A DNA stretch of 64,000 nt from Flavobacteriia bacterium (GCA_015999765.1 JAECQR010000006.1:62001-126000); one strand, 5' to 3'; numbered from the stretch's first letter, positions 6,923 to 15,460 are shown. The notes: generated by a model from the letters alone, not told the origin. Program-made: numbers and translations.

Positions 6923-8521
6923 TTAAGGTTTTGCAATTAATTTTCCACTTTGCTGAGCTCCGTTTTTACCTTTCAGTTGGTAAAAATATACGCCGGCCGG
7001 AAGTGTCATCGGGATTGATGTAGTCTTATTGGACAGTGTTTTTTCCGCTACTTTAGAACCTGCAGCATTGTAGATCACAAGATTCGCACCGCCTTTTACT
7101 TCATCAATGGAAACATTCAATACAGAAGAAAACGGGTTAGGATAAAACTTCGCACCCTGCTTTCCGAAATCTGCAGAAGCGGTACTTAGAGCGAGACAAC
7201 CGGGAGTCATTACAGCTTCAATACCAAACGTACTGATTCCACCACTGGTGCTAAGCACTCTGCCTTCGATCTTAACGCCCGTGTTGATGATTACTGCACC
7301 GTTGTTTCCGATAACCGTTCCTTTAAAATCGGCATAATCATTCAGATTGATAGCTCCGTCTACTTTCCAGAAAACGTTTTTAGCTTGCGCACCATTCTGC
7401 AAAACTACTTTTGCATAAGTACTTGTAGACAATGCTCCGTTAATTTTGATCACAAAAACAGCATCTGCATTCCCCTGCGCATTAAGATATACAGTACCGT
7501 TCAAAACGGTAGCTGCATTCATAATATAGGTATGAGGCGTAAGTACAAGATCATTTCCGAAAGCTGCTGGATAAAGCAGTTCGATATCGGTCGGAAGCGT
7601 GTTTAAATAAGTGTAGACATTGTTTAGATCTGCTGCACAAATGGCAGTAGAAACATCGGGGTTAGCATGAATGGTACCTGTAACATTCTCAGCCTGAAAA
7701 CCTGTGGTAAGGCCGACATTGGTACCCACGTCACCGGTGATAAATGATACTCCGGTATTGCTCACCGCTCCGTTTCCTGAGAATACGGTGTAACAGGCAA
7801 CTGAGTTTAAAGTGGGCTGCAATGGTCCCGTAAGAACTGGCGTGCCGCATCCTAAAGGTTTAGCCATGGTGATGCCATTAACCGTTACTGCACCCGTAGT
7901 AGAAAGAGCTCTACCTTCCAGGGTTACTCCCGTGCTCAAAATAATTGCTGCGTTATTGGCAACGATCGTTCCTTTCATCGCAGTGTTGGTGGCTAAATCT
8001 ACAAGACCTTCAATTTTCCAGAAGACATTACACGCCGTAGCGCCGTTCGTAAGCAAAACCTGTGCGTTTGCGATGGAAGAAAAAGCGCCGCCGATCTGGA
8101 AAATAAATACCGAGTTAGAATTTCCGCCGCCATCCAAAGTCAGCGTGTTGTTTAAAGAAGCCGTCTGACCGATGGAATAGGTTCCGGCGGTTAAAGTCTG
8201 ACCGTTTCCTAATAAAGCTGCAGGAAAATAATTCGGAACTGCGGCATTCAGTTGATTGTATGCAATAATAAGATCAGCAGCAGCAATAGCGGTGGTACCG
8301 TCTGCATCGTGCATTACTCCGTTTACATTTCCGAAATTGGTAGCAGATCCGTTGTTGGTTCCTACATCACCGGTGATGATCGACATTCCCGTGTTGGTAA
8401 CGGCACCATTGGAAGAGAACAAAGCAAAATTAGAAGATGTTCCCAGAACTGGTGCTTGCGCACTGAGTGTGCCCATCACCATTATTGCGGCAGAGGCTGC
8501 TAATAATAAAATTTTTTTCAT
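6923..8521 (-). CDS. T9SS-secreted protein with two ice-binding-like (DUF3494) domains
   Basis: 532 residues. Signal peptide MKKILLLAASAAIMVMGTLSAQA. Two tandem copies of the ice-binding-like fold (DUF3494) follow at about 26-220 and 240-435. Each starts with FALFSSNGAVTNTG or YTVFSGNGAVSNTG plus ITGDVGTN, and ends with the VFWK(I/V)(E/D)G ... G(T/V)xLEGR-type segment. The C-terminus from about 455 (KFYPNPFSSVLNVSIDEVKG ... SGKLIAKP) is a T9SS type A sorting domain. DUF3494 proteins bind ice or serve as adhesins; two domains on one cargo would raise avidity. It has its own terminator. Confidence 0.92.
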   Translation of the reverse strand: MKKILLLAASAAIMVMGTLSAQAPVLGTSSNFALFSSNGAVTNTGMSIITGDVGTNNGSATNFGNVNGVMHDADGTTAIAAADLIIAYNQLNAAVPNYFPAALLGNGQTLTAGTYSIGQTASLNNTLTLDGGGNSNSVFIFQIGGAFSSIANAQVLLTNGATACNVFWKIEGLVDLATNTAMKGTIVANNAAIILSTGVTLEGRALSTTGAVTVNGITMAKPLGCGTPVLTGPLQPTLNSVACYTVFSGNGAVSNTGVSFITGDVGTNVGLTTGFQAENVTGTIHANPDVSTAICAADLNNVYTYLNTLPTDIELLYPAAFGNDLVLTPHTYIMNAATVLNGTVYLNAQGNADAVFVIKINGALSTSTYAKVVLQNGAQAKNVFWKVDGAINLNDYADFKGTVIGNNGAVIINTGVKIEGRVLSTSGGISTFGIEAVMTPGCLALSTASADFGKQGAKFYPNPFSSVLNVSIDEVKGGANLVIYNAAGSKVAEKTLSNKTTSIPMTLPAGVYFYQLKGKNGAQQSGKLIAKP

Positions 8522-8726
8522 GTGATTGAAATTAAACTGAATCCTTATTTAGTTCAGCCCGGCAAATGTAATTTAATAAATTACAATCAACACTACTATT
8601 TTTTTATATTATTTCAACAATAATGATTTATTACATATTTATTCGTAAATTTTGTATATGAAAAATATAAATTTGTAAATTTCACACTTTCAGAAATTTC
8701 GGGAACATGATTAAAAGTCTTTTCCT

Positions 8727-9287
8727 TTAAATATCTTCAAGATTTGCTTTCCTTTTTTGCCCCAGTTTTTTATAAAAAGAAGGCGTTAAACCCGTTATTT
8801 TTTTAAACTGCGCCGATAAATGTGAGATGCTGCTGTAATTCAGTTGCAAGGCAATCTCCGATAAATTCAGTTCGTCATAAAATATCAGTTCTTTTACTTT
8901 TTCAATTTTATGGAGAATAATAAAATGTTGAATCGTAATTCCTTTCACTTCAGAAAAAACATTGGCCAGATAAGTATAGTCATATCCCAGTTTTTCACTC
9001 AAAACATCGGAATAATTTTGATGGGCAGGTTCGGCGGTATAATGAATCATTTCTACAACAGCAGTTTTTATCTTCTCGATAAGGATGCTTCTCTTATCAT
9101 CCAATACCACTAATCCCGATTTTTTTAATATTTCCGCCAACTGTACCTGCTGTTCCTCGCTTACATTCTGATCGGTTTCTACAAGGCCCAATTCTATAGA
9201 GAAATAGTTGATTTTTAGCGCGACCAACGTTTCTCTTACGAGCATTTTGCATCGCAGACTTACCATATATTTGATATAGATTTTCAT
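8727..9287 (-). CDS. AraC-type transcriptional regulator
   Basis: 186 residues. The N-terminal half (starting MKIYIKYMVSLRCKMLV) is the small domain seen in a compact Bacteroidota AraC group. The C-terminal half has two helix-turn-helices: DYTYLANVFSEVKGITIQHF and LNLSEIALQLNYSSISHLSA, followed by FKKITGLTPSFYKK, the AraC signature. It stands alone between spacers; its target is unknown. The ice-binding-like gene lies downstream on the same strand, but 205 nt and a probable promoter separate them. Confidence 0.9.
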   Translation of the reverse strand: MKIYIKYMVSLRCKMLVRETLVALKINYFSIELGLVETDQNVSEEQQVQLAEILKKSGLVVLDDKRSILIEKIKTAVVEMIHYTAEPAHQNYSDVLSEKLGYDYTYLANVFSEVKGITIQHFIILHKIEKVKELIFYDELNLSEIALQLNYSSISHLSAQFKKITGLTPSFYKKLGQKRKANLEDI

Positions 9288-9744
9288 GACTGTTTAAATA
9301 GATTATTATTGGAGGAAATGCGTAGTTTTTTTTTAAATGGCTACCGAAGAAAAATATGCCTTAAGCATATGAAAGTTAACCCTTTGAACACTTCACTAAT
9401 GTACGCAAATTAATCATCATATTATTTTATTTACTGTATTTATTAATAAAAGGTTTTATCTTTCCTACAGAAACACCAACCTTTGCAGGTAATTTTTAAA
9501 TAGGAATAATAGCAGCATATAACGCTTAAAATTGCCAATAAATTTTTTCGTCAGGAACTTTATCAAAAGGTTTGACCAGTCCTAATATAACTATACCGAT
9601 TAATAAAAAATGACCAACAGCTTCTTAATCAATTCAATTTGAAAAAGCGCTTATAAAGTTCCTCATCGGGTATAAATAGGTTAAACAGTAAAGATTTATA
9701 CCCGTAAAGGTATATTATGAATAATTTAAGTGATTTTGAACAAA
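9288..9744. other. AT-rich spacer with a possible 33-codon remnant
   Basis: No complete gene. On the minus strand 9624-9526, a frame without start reads EAVGHFLLIGIVILGLVKPF then DKVPDEKIYWQF and stop, which looks like the end of a small membrane protein. A stop immediately precedes it and the adjoining frame shows LIKKLLVIFY, so a frameshifted remnant is possible. Nothing else is recognisable. Confidence 0.3.
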
Positions 9745-9769
9745 AATCCCCAATCCTGTACTGGGGATT
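9745..9769 (-). terminator. Intrinsic terminator of the 9783-10579 pseudogene
   Basis: AATCCCCA (9745-9752) pairs with TGGGGATT (9762-9769) across a 9-nt loop; the minus strand continues with TTTTTG. It sits 13 nt past the stop codon. Confidence 0.75.
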
Positions 9770-9782
9770 CTTGTCCTTATTT

Positions 9783-10579
9783 TTAGTCTGTTTGAGGAAT
9801 AAGATTTTGATTTTTAATCAGCTTTTCTAATTTCTCCATCAGCACGTTTAGGATTTCATCCATCACGGTGAGTTCCTCGCCTTCGAAACGGTAGGTGCGG
9901 TCTGTATATTTTAGAAACGGATCGGTAAGTTTGAAAAAATCTGGATGGAGTTGATCAAACAAAAATTCAATTTTCTACAAAGACGGATCAGCATAAACAC
10001 ACAACTTCCAGGTGTCAGACATTTTGTTGAAATTAGGTAAATAATTGAACAGCGTGCTGCATAAGTAAACCCGCAGAATTCTCATCACCGCATGAGAGAA
10101 CGCAATAAGAACATTTCATCATTTTCCTCTTGAGATGTTGTACGTGCAGTCAAATAGTGGTTCACTGTTTTGGCCATTCTTTTATAGTAAAGAGATAAAT
10201 CTCCATAATCATTGAAAGTCGAATGTTGCCAATGGATCTGAGGATGGTATTGATGTGATGCATACACCAGATTCTCGGGAATCATAATCTTCTGCATGAA
10301 ATCTTGGGACGCATAAAGACGGTCCTGTATAGAAAATCTGCGGTGTCCCAGAATAACAACATTCACTTGCCCATCCGATTGGTCGTAAACTGATTGCTGC
10401 GTATCACAGATGGTAGCATTTCCAATGCGGTCACCAATGACCAGGAAGTAATAAACAGCCTTCTGTTCTGCCTCGTTTGGTGAATAGCTTTCCTTCTTAT
10501 GAAACAGATAAATTTCTTCGGGCGACAAATGTTTCACGCGGGAGGCAATTGCTTTTTCTAATCTCACCCCTCGGTCCAC
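9783..10579 (-). pseudogene. Broken gene of unknown family, helical C-terminus
   Basis: Starts at GTG 10579 (VDRGVRLEKA) and runs 164 codons to a stop at 10085. The next frame continues MRILRVYLCSTLFNYLPN, meets an in-frame TAG (YADPSL-stop-KIEFLFDQLH) and ends with EEL...VLMEKLEKLI at TAA 9783. One frameshift and one nonsense codon (probably AAG to TAG) inactivate a protein of about 265 residues. The C-terminal helices with 'WKLCVYADPSLKKIEFLFDQ' faintly recall HEPN domains; this is weak and unverified. A remnant of the 4090-4611 family lies just upstream. Confidence 0.6.
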
Positions 10580-10620
10580 ACCTACACCAGGACTTGTAGT
10601 TAGATTGTTTAATCCTCTAA

Positions 10621-10770
10621 TTATTCCATCCCTCTCTCGAAGATCAGTTGCGCGGCATCCAGTATTTTGATGAAGTGAAGATAAGATGTCGCCATATCAG
10701 TATAAATGTCACCCTTATAAGATGATAATGAGAACTGAAACATTGCGAACAGTCTGAAGACCAGGATTTA
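10621..10770 (-). pseudogene. Second degenerate copy of the 4090-4611 family
   Basis: Minus-strand frame ending TAA at 10621 reads LVFRLFAMFQFSLSSYKGDI, then a YLHFIKILDAAQLIFERGME tail. It matches FQFALSPCSNDDG...HLVKMLDASQLIRERG of the 4717-4955 remnant and LHLQKMLDAARIIKERK of the intact gene. About 14 residues are deleted after LVF compared with the first remnant; upstream parts are gone. Confidence 0.6.
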
Positions 10771-10956
10771 TTTATTAATCTGTACAGCTATTTTAGGACG
10801 TGTCACCTTCATATCCCACTCCTATCCCATTCATGGATACTTCATGGATAGTGCATGAGGAGTGTATGAAAACGTTTTTGTTTTTTGAGGTAAAATCGGC
10901 TGATTTTTCTCTTTAAAATTGGAATGAAACGACTGTGCGAAAATTGATATAAAACA

Positions 10957-10988
10957 AAAAAGAGTTACAGCATGCTGTAACTCTTTTT
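10957..10988. terminator. Perfect 32-bp palindrome, bidirectional terminator beside tRNA-Ala
   Basis: A-run, GAGTTACAGCA / TGCTGTAACTC, T-run, symmetric about 10972/10973. On the minus strand it starts 4 nt after the tRNA 3' end, so it most likely terminates the tRNA transcript; A-tract and T-tract make it usable in both directions. Confidence 0.85.
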
Positions 10989-10991
10989 GCG

Positions 10992-11065
10992 TGGAGGATA
11001 TCGGGATCGAACCGACCACCTTTAGACTGCCAGTCTAACGCTCTAGCCAGATGAGCTAATCCCCC
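10992..11065 (-). tRNA. tRNA-Ala(GGC)
   Basis: 74-nt cloverleaf on the minus strand. The 7-bp acceptor stem GGGGGAT/ATCCTCC contains the G3:U70 wobble pair that defines alanine identity. Anticodon stem TTAGA/TCTAA encloses loop CTGGCAG, anticodon GGC. The T-arm is GTCGG-TTCGATC-CCGAT. CCA is not encoded: the sequence after the discriminator A is CGC. It appears to be a single tRNA, not part of an array. Confidence 0.95.
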
Positions 11066-11182
11066 GCTTTCTGAAATTTTAGATTCTAAATTCTGAATTA
11101 TAGATTTTAGATTCTAAATTTTAGATTTGCAATAATACAAATTTTTATGATAAAGCGTAGAGGTTAGTGGAATTTTTTATCA

Positions 11183-11230
11183 GGAAAGGTTAAGGTTGAG
11201 GGTAAGATTGAGGGTAAGGTTAAGGTTTAG
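11183..11230. repeat. GGTTRA-type minisatellite, left of the methyltransferase
   Basis: A run of degenerate hexamer units (GGTTAA, GGTTGA, GGTAAG, GATTGA). It extends into the last codons of the methyltransferase, whose TAA stop (11220-11222) lies inside it. A matching tract occurs at the other end of the gene. Confidence 0.7.
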
Positions 11231-12020
11231 AGAACTTCTTTTCGGCTACCAGAGAAAATACATGTGGTACCTTATTTCCAAACTGGGGAATCCGGTACTT
11301 CCCTTTCTCAAATTCTTCGTTATGGCGGAAACAGGCATACGGCGACCAGTCGTACTCGAGGAAGGAATGGATTTCCAGACTGTGTACAATAAGGCTGTTG
11401 AGGACTTCTGAGGTGGAGTGATTCCACATCACATAATCCTGCACGAGAGGTGCAGACTGGTCTGCATAGGTGCCTTCGTAAGTTTCTACAATAGGTTTTT
11501 CGTTGAAATAAGAGTATTTGATGTGCGTGAAATCGTCATCATACATCCATACCACGGGATGAAACTCCACGAACACCAGTTTGCCGCCGGGCTTCAGGAA
11601 ATGGGCAATAACGCCAGCCCACTGGTCGAGATCGGGAAGCCAGCCAACAGTTCCGTAACTGGTGTACACAATATCGAATGCTCCGTGCAGCACCTTTGGA
11701 AGTTCATACACATCGGAGACAATAAATTCGGTATCGGTACCGCATTGCCTGGCGAGGTCTCTGGCAGTTTCAATGGCTTTGTCTGAAAGATCGATGCCGG
11801 TGACTTTTGCGCCCAGGCGGGAAAGGGAAATGGAATCCTGCCCGAAATGACACTGGAGATGAAGAATCTTTTTGTCACGGAGGTCGCCCAGGAGATCCAG
11901 TTCGATGGAGTTAAGGGAGGTGCGGCCTTTGAGAAATTCGTCCAGAAAATAGAAGTCGGATTTGAGGTGAGGTTCTACTTTGGCGTTCCAGGAATTGCGG
12001 TTGATTTCGAGGTAGTTCAT
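11220..12020 (-). CDS. Class I SAM-dependent methyltransferase
   Basis: 266 residues. Seven-strand methyltransferase with motif I ILHLQCHFGQDSIS (52-65), acidic ribose-binding Asp77 in GIDLSD, motif II FDIVYTSYGTVGWL and the post-motif LKPGGKLVFVEFHP. The subgroup 'MNYLEINRNSWNAKVEPHLKS' is found in many flavobacteria; the substrate is unknown. The start codon abuts the right-hand minisatellite and the stop lies in the left-hand one, so the gene is bounded almost exactly by repeats. Confidence 0.88.
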   Translation of the reverse strand: MNYLEINRNSWNAKVEPHLKSDFYFLDEFLKGRTSLNSIELDLLGDLRDKKILHLQCHFGQDSISLSRLGAKVTGIDLSDKAIETARDLARQCGTDTEFIVSDVYELPKVLHGAFDIVYTSYGTVGWLPDLDQWAGVIAHFLKPGGKLVFVEFHPVVWMYDDDFTHIKYSYFNEKPIVETYEGTYADQSAPLVQDYVMWNHSTSEVLNSLIVHSLEIHSFLEYDWSPYACFRHNEEFEKGKYRIPQFGNKVPHVFSLVAEKKFSKP

Positions 12021-12113
12021 GATGAGGTTGAGGTTGAGGTTTAGGTCGAGGTTAAGATTGTCATCCCGACGCAGGAGGGATCTTTAAGCTTTTAAAGTTA
12101 AGGTTAAGGGTTA
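12018..12113. repeat. GGTTRA-type minisatellite, right of the methyltransferase
   Basis: Units GATGAGGTTGAGGTTGAGGT, TTAGGTCGAGGTTAAGATTG at 12021-12060 and AGTTAAGGTTAAGGGTT at about 12096-12112, interrupted by the short dispersed repeat. Same units and orientation as 11183-11230. Confidence 0.7.
12059..12083. repeat. Short dispersed repeat, copy 2
   Basis: TGTCATCCCGACGCAGGAGG then GATCT; second copy of the element at 2339-2363, inserted between two blocks of the minisatellite. Confidence 0.55.
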
Positions 12114-12115
12114 TT

Positions 12116-12532
12116 TTATTTCCAGATTAAAAAGAAGGTTCCGATAACGATGAAACCGGCGCCGGCGGCAGTTTTCCAGGTTAAGGTTTCGCCGAGGAAA
12201 ATGACAGCAAAAATGACCGTAAGCGCCAGACTGAGCTTATCGATTCCTGCCACTTTCGAAACTTCACCCATCTGCAGGGCTTTAAAATAAAAAATCCAGG
12301 AAAGACCGGTGGCCAGCCCTGAAATACTCAGGAAGAACCAGTTTCTTTGGGATAATTCGGCAATGCCTTTATATTCCTGCCGGAAAATAACAATCAGCCA
12401 GATCATAAGCAGAACCACCACTGTACGGATGGCTGTAGCCAGGTTCGAGTTTACATTGTCGACGCCGATTTTAGCGAAAACAACAGTAAGCGCTGCGAAA
12501 ACGGCAGAGAGCAAAGCGTAGATCCACCACAT
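12116..12532 (-). CDS. Single-domain EamA-type transporter
   Basis: 138 residues and about four to five hydrophobic helices (beginning WWIYALLSAVFAALTVVFAK). One EamA repeat instead of the usual two, so it should dimerise, as small multidrug-type and 4-TM EamA proteins do. The segment A-L-Q-M-G-E-V-S-K-V near 85-95 and the final GAGFIVIGTFFLIWK are EamA-like. The substrate is unknown. The 54-residue membrane protein lies upstream on the same strand, 23 nt away, so the two may form an operon. Confidence 0.85.
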   Translation of the reverse strand: MWWIYALLSAVFAALTVVFAKIGVDNVNSNLATAIRTVVVLLMIWLIVIFRQEYKGIAELSQRNWFFLSISGLATGLSWIFYFKALQMGEVSKVAGIDKLSLALTVIFAVIFLGETLTWKTAAGAGFIVIGTFFLIWK

Positions 12533-12555
12533 TTTTTAAGATTGAGATTCAACAG

Positions 12556-12720
12556 TTATCTGAGGACAAAATAATACAGTAAAATCCACATGGAAATAAA
12601 CACCAGCCCCGGATAAAGCACCGCGCGGAATTTCATGATATCCCTTTTCCAGAAAAACAGATAGACCAGATAAGCGATATACACTACCGTCAGTAAAGCG
12701 GGAAGAATCATGTAAGCCAT
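12556..12720 (-). CDS. Small two-helix membrane protein (54 aa)
   Basis: ATG 12720 to TAA 12556. MAYMILPALLTVVYIAYLVY forms a first membrane helix, KRDIMKFRAVLYPG a basic loop, and LVFISMWILLYYFVL a second helix. The hydrophobicity pattern and the Lys/Arg loop suggest a real protein rather than a random frame. No known family recognised. It sits 23 nt upstream of the EamA gene. Confidence 0.65.
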   Translation of the reverse strand: MAYMILPALLTVVYIAYLVYLFFWKRDIMKFRAVLYPGLVFISMWILLYYFVLR

Positions 12721-12852
12721 GGTGAATTATTTATGGATCATGATATAAATATAGGTTTTTATGCGGAATAATCTGTTGATTTTCTATAAAACTTAGCGAT
12801 CCGACAAATGCTTCTTTTCTGACTTCCTGACTGTTAACCGAAAATAATGCGG

Positions 12853-14208
12853 TTATTTTAACTCAAGAAAAGCAGAAAGAGTGATGGTTTCCTGTTCACC
12901 GTTGAGGAGGTTTTTCACGGTGATGTTTCCGGCTTCAATTTCCTCCTCGCCGTAGAATACGAGATTCGGGATTCCTTTCTTTTCGGCGTAGGCAAACTGC
13001 TTTTTGAGTTTTGCAGCTTCGGGATAAAGTTCAGCTGCAATACCGTTGGCGCGGAGTTGGGCAACGATTTTTAACGCTGCCGCGGATTCTTTTTCGCCGT
13101 AATTGGCGAAAAGATATTGTACTGCGTTTTCTGCACTGTCGGTGAAGAGTCTGAGCTCTTCCATCACAAGGTAAATCCTGTCGAGACCGAAAGAAATTCC
13201 GATTCCCGGAATATTTTTCACGCCGAAGACTTCCGTAAGGTTGTCGTACCGTCCGCCACCGCCAATGGATCCCATGGCAACACCGTTGGCTTTCACTTCG
13301 AAAATGGCACCGGTGTAATAATCGAGTCCGCGGGCCAGGGTAATGTCGAATTTCAGATTTTCTGAAGAAATGCCGAGGTCGAGACACTGCATCAGTACAA
13401 ATTCAAGTTCTTCCACCCCCTGGGTTCCGATGTCGTTGCCTTCAAATTTCTCTTTCAGCAGCAGGACATTTTCGAGGGCACTTTCGCTCAGGGTGAAAAG
13501 GAAATCGAGTTTGGAAATCGATTCCTGCGAAATATTTTTCTCGAGAAGTTCCTTCACGACACCGTCTTGCCCGATTTTATCGAGTTTGTCCAGCGCGACG
13601 GTAAAGTCGATCAGCTGGTCGGTAATCCCGGCATACTGGGCCAGACCGGAAAGGATTTTGCGGTTGTTGAGGTGGATGGTCACCGGAATTTTAAGGTCGC
13701 TGAAGGATTTCAGATAGAGCTGCACGAGGTCCACTTCCTGCCAGAGGCTTTCGCTGCCCACCACGTCGGCATCGCACTGGTAGAATTCGCGGAAGCGGCC
13801 TTTCTGAGGCCTGTCGGCCCGCCACACCGGCTGGATCTGGTATCTTTTGAAGGGAAAAACCAGCTGCCCGTGGTTCATCGCCACAAATCTTGCAAAAGGT
13901 ACGGTAAGATCGTAGCGGAGGGCTTTCTCTGAAATCTGGGAAATCAGTTTCTGGGAGTTTTTAGCCTGCCAGTCCTGCTCGTTGGTTTTGGACGCGTAAT
14001 CGCCGGAATTCAGGATTTTGAAAATCAGGCGGTCGCCCTCTTCACCGTATTTTCCGGTAAGCGTGGAGAGATTTTCAAAACTTGGGGTTTCCAAAGGCTG
14101 GAAACCGAAGAGTTCGAAATTCTTCTGTAAGGTATTGATGATGGCTCTTCTGTTGATGACTTCCTTTGCGGTAAAATCGCGGGTTCCTTTAGCTAAGCTT
14201 GGCTTCAT
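12853..14208 (-). CDS. hisS: Histidyl-tRNA synthetase
   Basis: 451-residue class II synthetase that charges tRNA-His. Visible landmarks: [12 protein letters not shown] (97-108), motif 2 region [20 protein letters not shown] (122-141) with EFYQCDAD, HisA signature ARGLDYYTG (292-300), glycine-rich GGGGRYDNL (316-324) and motif 3 [11 protein letters not shown] (335-345). The C-terminal ~100 residues form the anticodon-binding domain. Length and start ([12 protein letters not shown]) are standard. Confidence 0.98.
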   Translation of the reverse strand: MKPSLAKGTRDFTAKEVINRRAIINTLQKNFELFGFQPLETPSFENLSTLTGKYGEEGDRLIFKILNSGDYASKTNEQDWQAKNSQKLISQISEKALRYDLTVPFARFVAMNHGQLVFPFKRYQIQPVWRADRPQKGRFREFYQCDADVVGSESLWQEVDLVQLYLKSFSDLKIPVTIHLNNRKILSGLAQYAGITDQLIDFTVALDKLDKIGQDGVVKELLEKNISQESISKLDFLFTLSESALENVLLLKEKFEGNDIGTQGVEELEFVLMQCLDLGISSENLKFDITLARGLDYYTGAIFEVKANGVAMGSIGGGGRYDNLTEVFGVKNIPGIGISFGLDRIYLVMEELRLFTDSAENAVQYLFANYGEKESAAALKIVAQLRANGIAAELYPEAAKLKKQFAYAEKKGIPNLVFYGEEEIEAGNITVKNLLNGEQETITLSAFLELK

Positions 14209-14288
14209 AGGGTTATAATGCGTGTTTATAATAAGCAGTATTGATTTGCTTTGAGCTGCAAAAATACGGAAATCGGGAGAATATTACG

Positions 14289-14323
14289 AAACTTCGCCAA
14301 AGTTTGGGCCTTTGGCGGAGTTT
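14289..14323 (-). terminator. Strong hairpin between the HRDC gene and hisS
   Basis: AAACTTCGCCAAAG (14289-14302) pairs with CTTTGGCGGAGTTT (14310-14323), 14 bp with one G-U. It is downstream of the HRDC gene but lacks a clear T-tract, so termination may be weak; it could also act in the hisS leader. Confidence 0.55.
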
Positions 14324-14338
14324 ACTCTCCAAAGCTAC

Positions 14339-14788
14339 TTATACGCTTTCGAGAATTTCAATGATTTCTTCACCGTAATTTTCGATTTTATGTTTTCCGA
14401 AACCTTTGATGTCGCGGAGTTCTTCCTTTTTTGCAGGTTTGTATTTTGCGATGGAAAGCAGTTCTTTATTGCTCGCAATAAAATATACCGGAAGATTTTG
14501 GTCTTTGGCTTTTTCGCTGCGCCAGAGTTTCAGCGAATCGAGGATTTTTATTTCGTCAGGATTCAGCTCTGAATCATTTTCCGCTGAATATTTCGGGGTT
14601 TTAGTATCGCTGACGGCAGATTTCAGTTCTTCATAATAGAGAATCACGGACCAGTAGCTTTCTTCTTCTTTTACGAAAGCTGACTCAAATTTCAGCACAT
14701 TATTTTCTGCCAGAAAGACATCCAGCATTTTCTGATCGCTGTAGATAAATTCATCTGACAACCGTACTTTTAAAACTTTTACTTTCAT
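14339..14788 (-). CDS. HRDC domain-containing protein
   Basis: 149 residues. An N-terminal ~70 residues (MKVKVLKVRLSDEFIYSDQK) are typical of a Bacteroidota group. The C-terminal HRDC domain (about 72-147) contains LKLWRSEKAKDQNLPVYFIA, L-L-S-I-A and the conserved LRDIKGFGKHKIENYGEEII. HRDC domains bind nucleic acid in RecQ helicases and RNase D; here no helicase or nuclease domain is attached, so an accessory nucleic-acid role is inferred. It lies 77 nt downstream of ssb on the same strand, with a terminator between. Confidence 0.85.
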   Translation of the reverse strand: MKVKVLKVRLSDEFIYSDQKMLDVFLAENNVLKFESAFVKEEESYWSVILYYEELKSAVSDTKTPKYSAENDSELNPDEIKILDSLKLWRSEKAKDQNLPVYFIASNKELLSIAKYKPAKKEELRDIKGFGKHKIENYGEEIIEILESV

Positions 14789-14814
14789 GATTTTATGTTT
14801 TTAGGATTAAAAAA

Positions 14815-14858
14815 GCTTCCCCAAAGTCAATGCGGCAAAGCAGAGACTTTGAGGAAGC
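14815..14858 (-). terminator. Intrinsic terminator of ssb
   Basis: GCTTCCCCAAAGTC (14815-14828) pairs with GACTTTGAGGAAGC (14845-14858), 14 bp with one mismatch, followed on the minus strand by TTTTTTAAT. It begins 8 nt after the ssb stop. Confidence 0.85.
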
Positions 14859-14865
14859 ACTACTT

Positions 14866-15195
14866 TTATTTACCGCCAAGAAGCACCAGCTCTTCTACAC
14901 GGATTTCGGTGATATAATGTTTCACTCCGTGTTTATCATCCCAATTTCGGTAAACGATTTTACCTTCTACTGCGATCTCCTTCCCTTTCTCAACATATTT
15001 CTCCATAATGTCGGCAAGTTTACCGTTGGCAACCAGATTATGCCATTGCGTTTCTTCAACCTTTTCGCCCAGAGCATTCGTGTAATGGTCGCTGGTGGCG
15101 AGGCTTACTTTTGCGAGTTTTCCGTTTTCGAATTTCACGGTTTCTACCTCTTTTCCTGTTCTACCGATAAGGGTAACTTTGTTTCTTAGTGACAT
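14866..15195 (-). CDS. ssb: Single-stranded DNA-binding protein (short form)
   Basis: 109 residues covering the OB fold only: LRNKVTLIGRTGKEVETVKF, ETQWHNLVANGKLAD and a K-G-K-E-I-A-V-E-G-K segment are characteristic. It lacks the acidic C-terminal tail (D-D-I-P-F) with which replication SSB recruits partners, so it is probably a secondary SSB, with the main one elsewhere. It has its own terminator. Confidence 0.93.
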   Translation of the reverse strand: MSLRNKVTLIGRTGKEVETVKFENGKLAKVSLATSDHYTNALGEKVEETQWHNLVANGKLADIMEKYVEKGKEIAVEGKIVYRNWDDKHGVKHYITEIRVEELVLLGGK

Positions 15196-15429
15196 GACTT
15201 TTAAATTTTTAATTAAACATTAGAAACGGGTCTCACTGATTTTTCCCCGAATCTCTGATGCAAAGATTCAACGGTTACAAAATTTTAGTCGGTAATGAAT
15301 CACTTATTACCGTTTACAGTCGTTTGCAACGGATAACCAATTAATAATCAAATGATAAAAATTTTTGTCAATGACAGGTTGATGCGTAAATTTCGATTCC
15401 TGCAATCATAACTTGGTCAATATTTTACG

Positions 15430-15437
15430 TATTTTTG
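15430..15437 (+). promoter_or_regulatory. Probable -7 box of the DUF1569 gene
   Basis: TATTTTTG fits TAnnTTTG; a TTG at 15413-15415 is 14 nt upstream, shorter than usual. Its position supports the start at 15461 rather than the upstream in-frame codon at 15413. Confidence 0.4.
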
Positions 15438-15460
15438 AGCATCATAAAGACGAATCCGGC

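Noticed and set aside
11071..11137. Repeated TTTTAGATTCTAAATT motifs upstream of tRNA-Ala
   Set aside because: Looks like an array, but units are short, irregular and very AT-rich; no CRISPR-like repeat-spacer structure.
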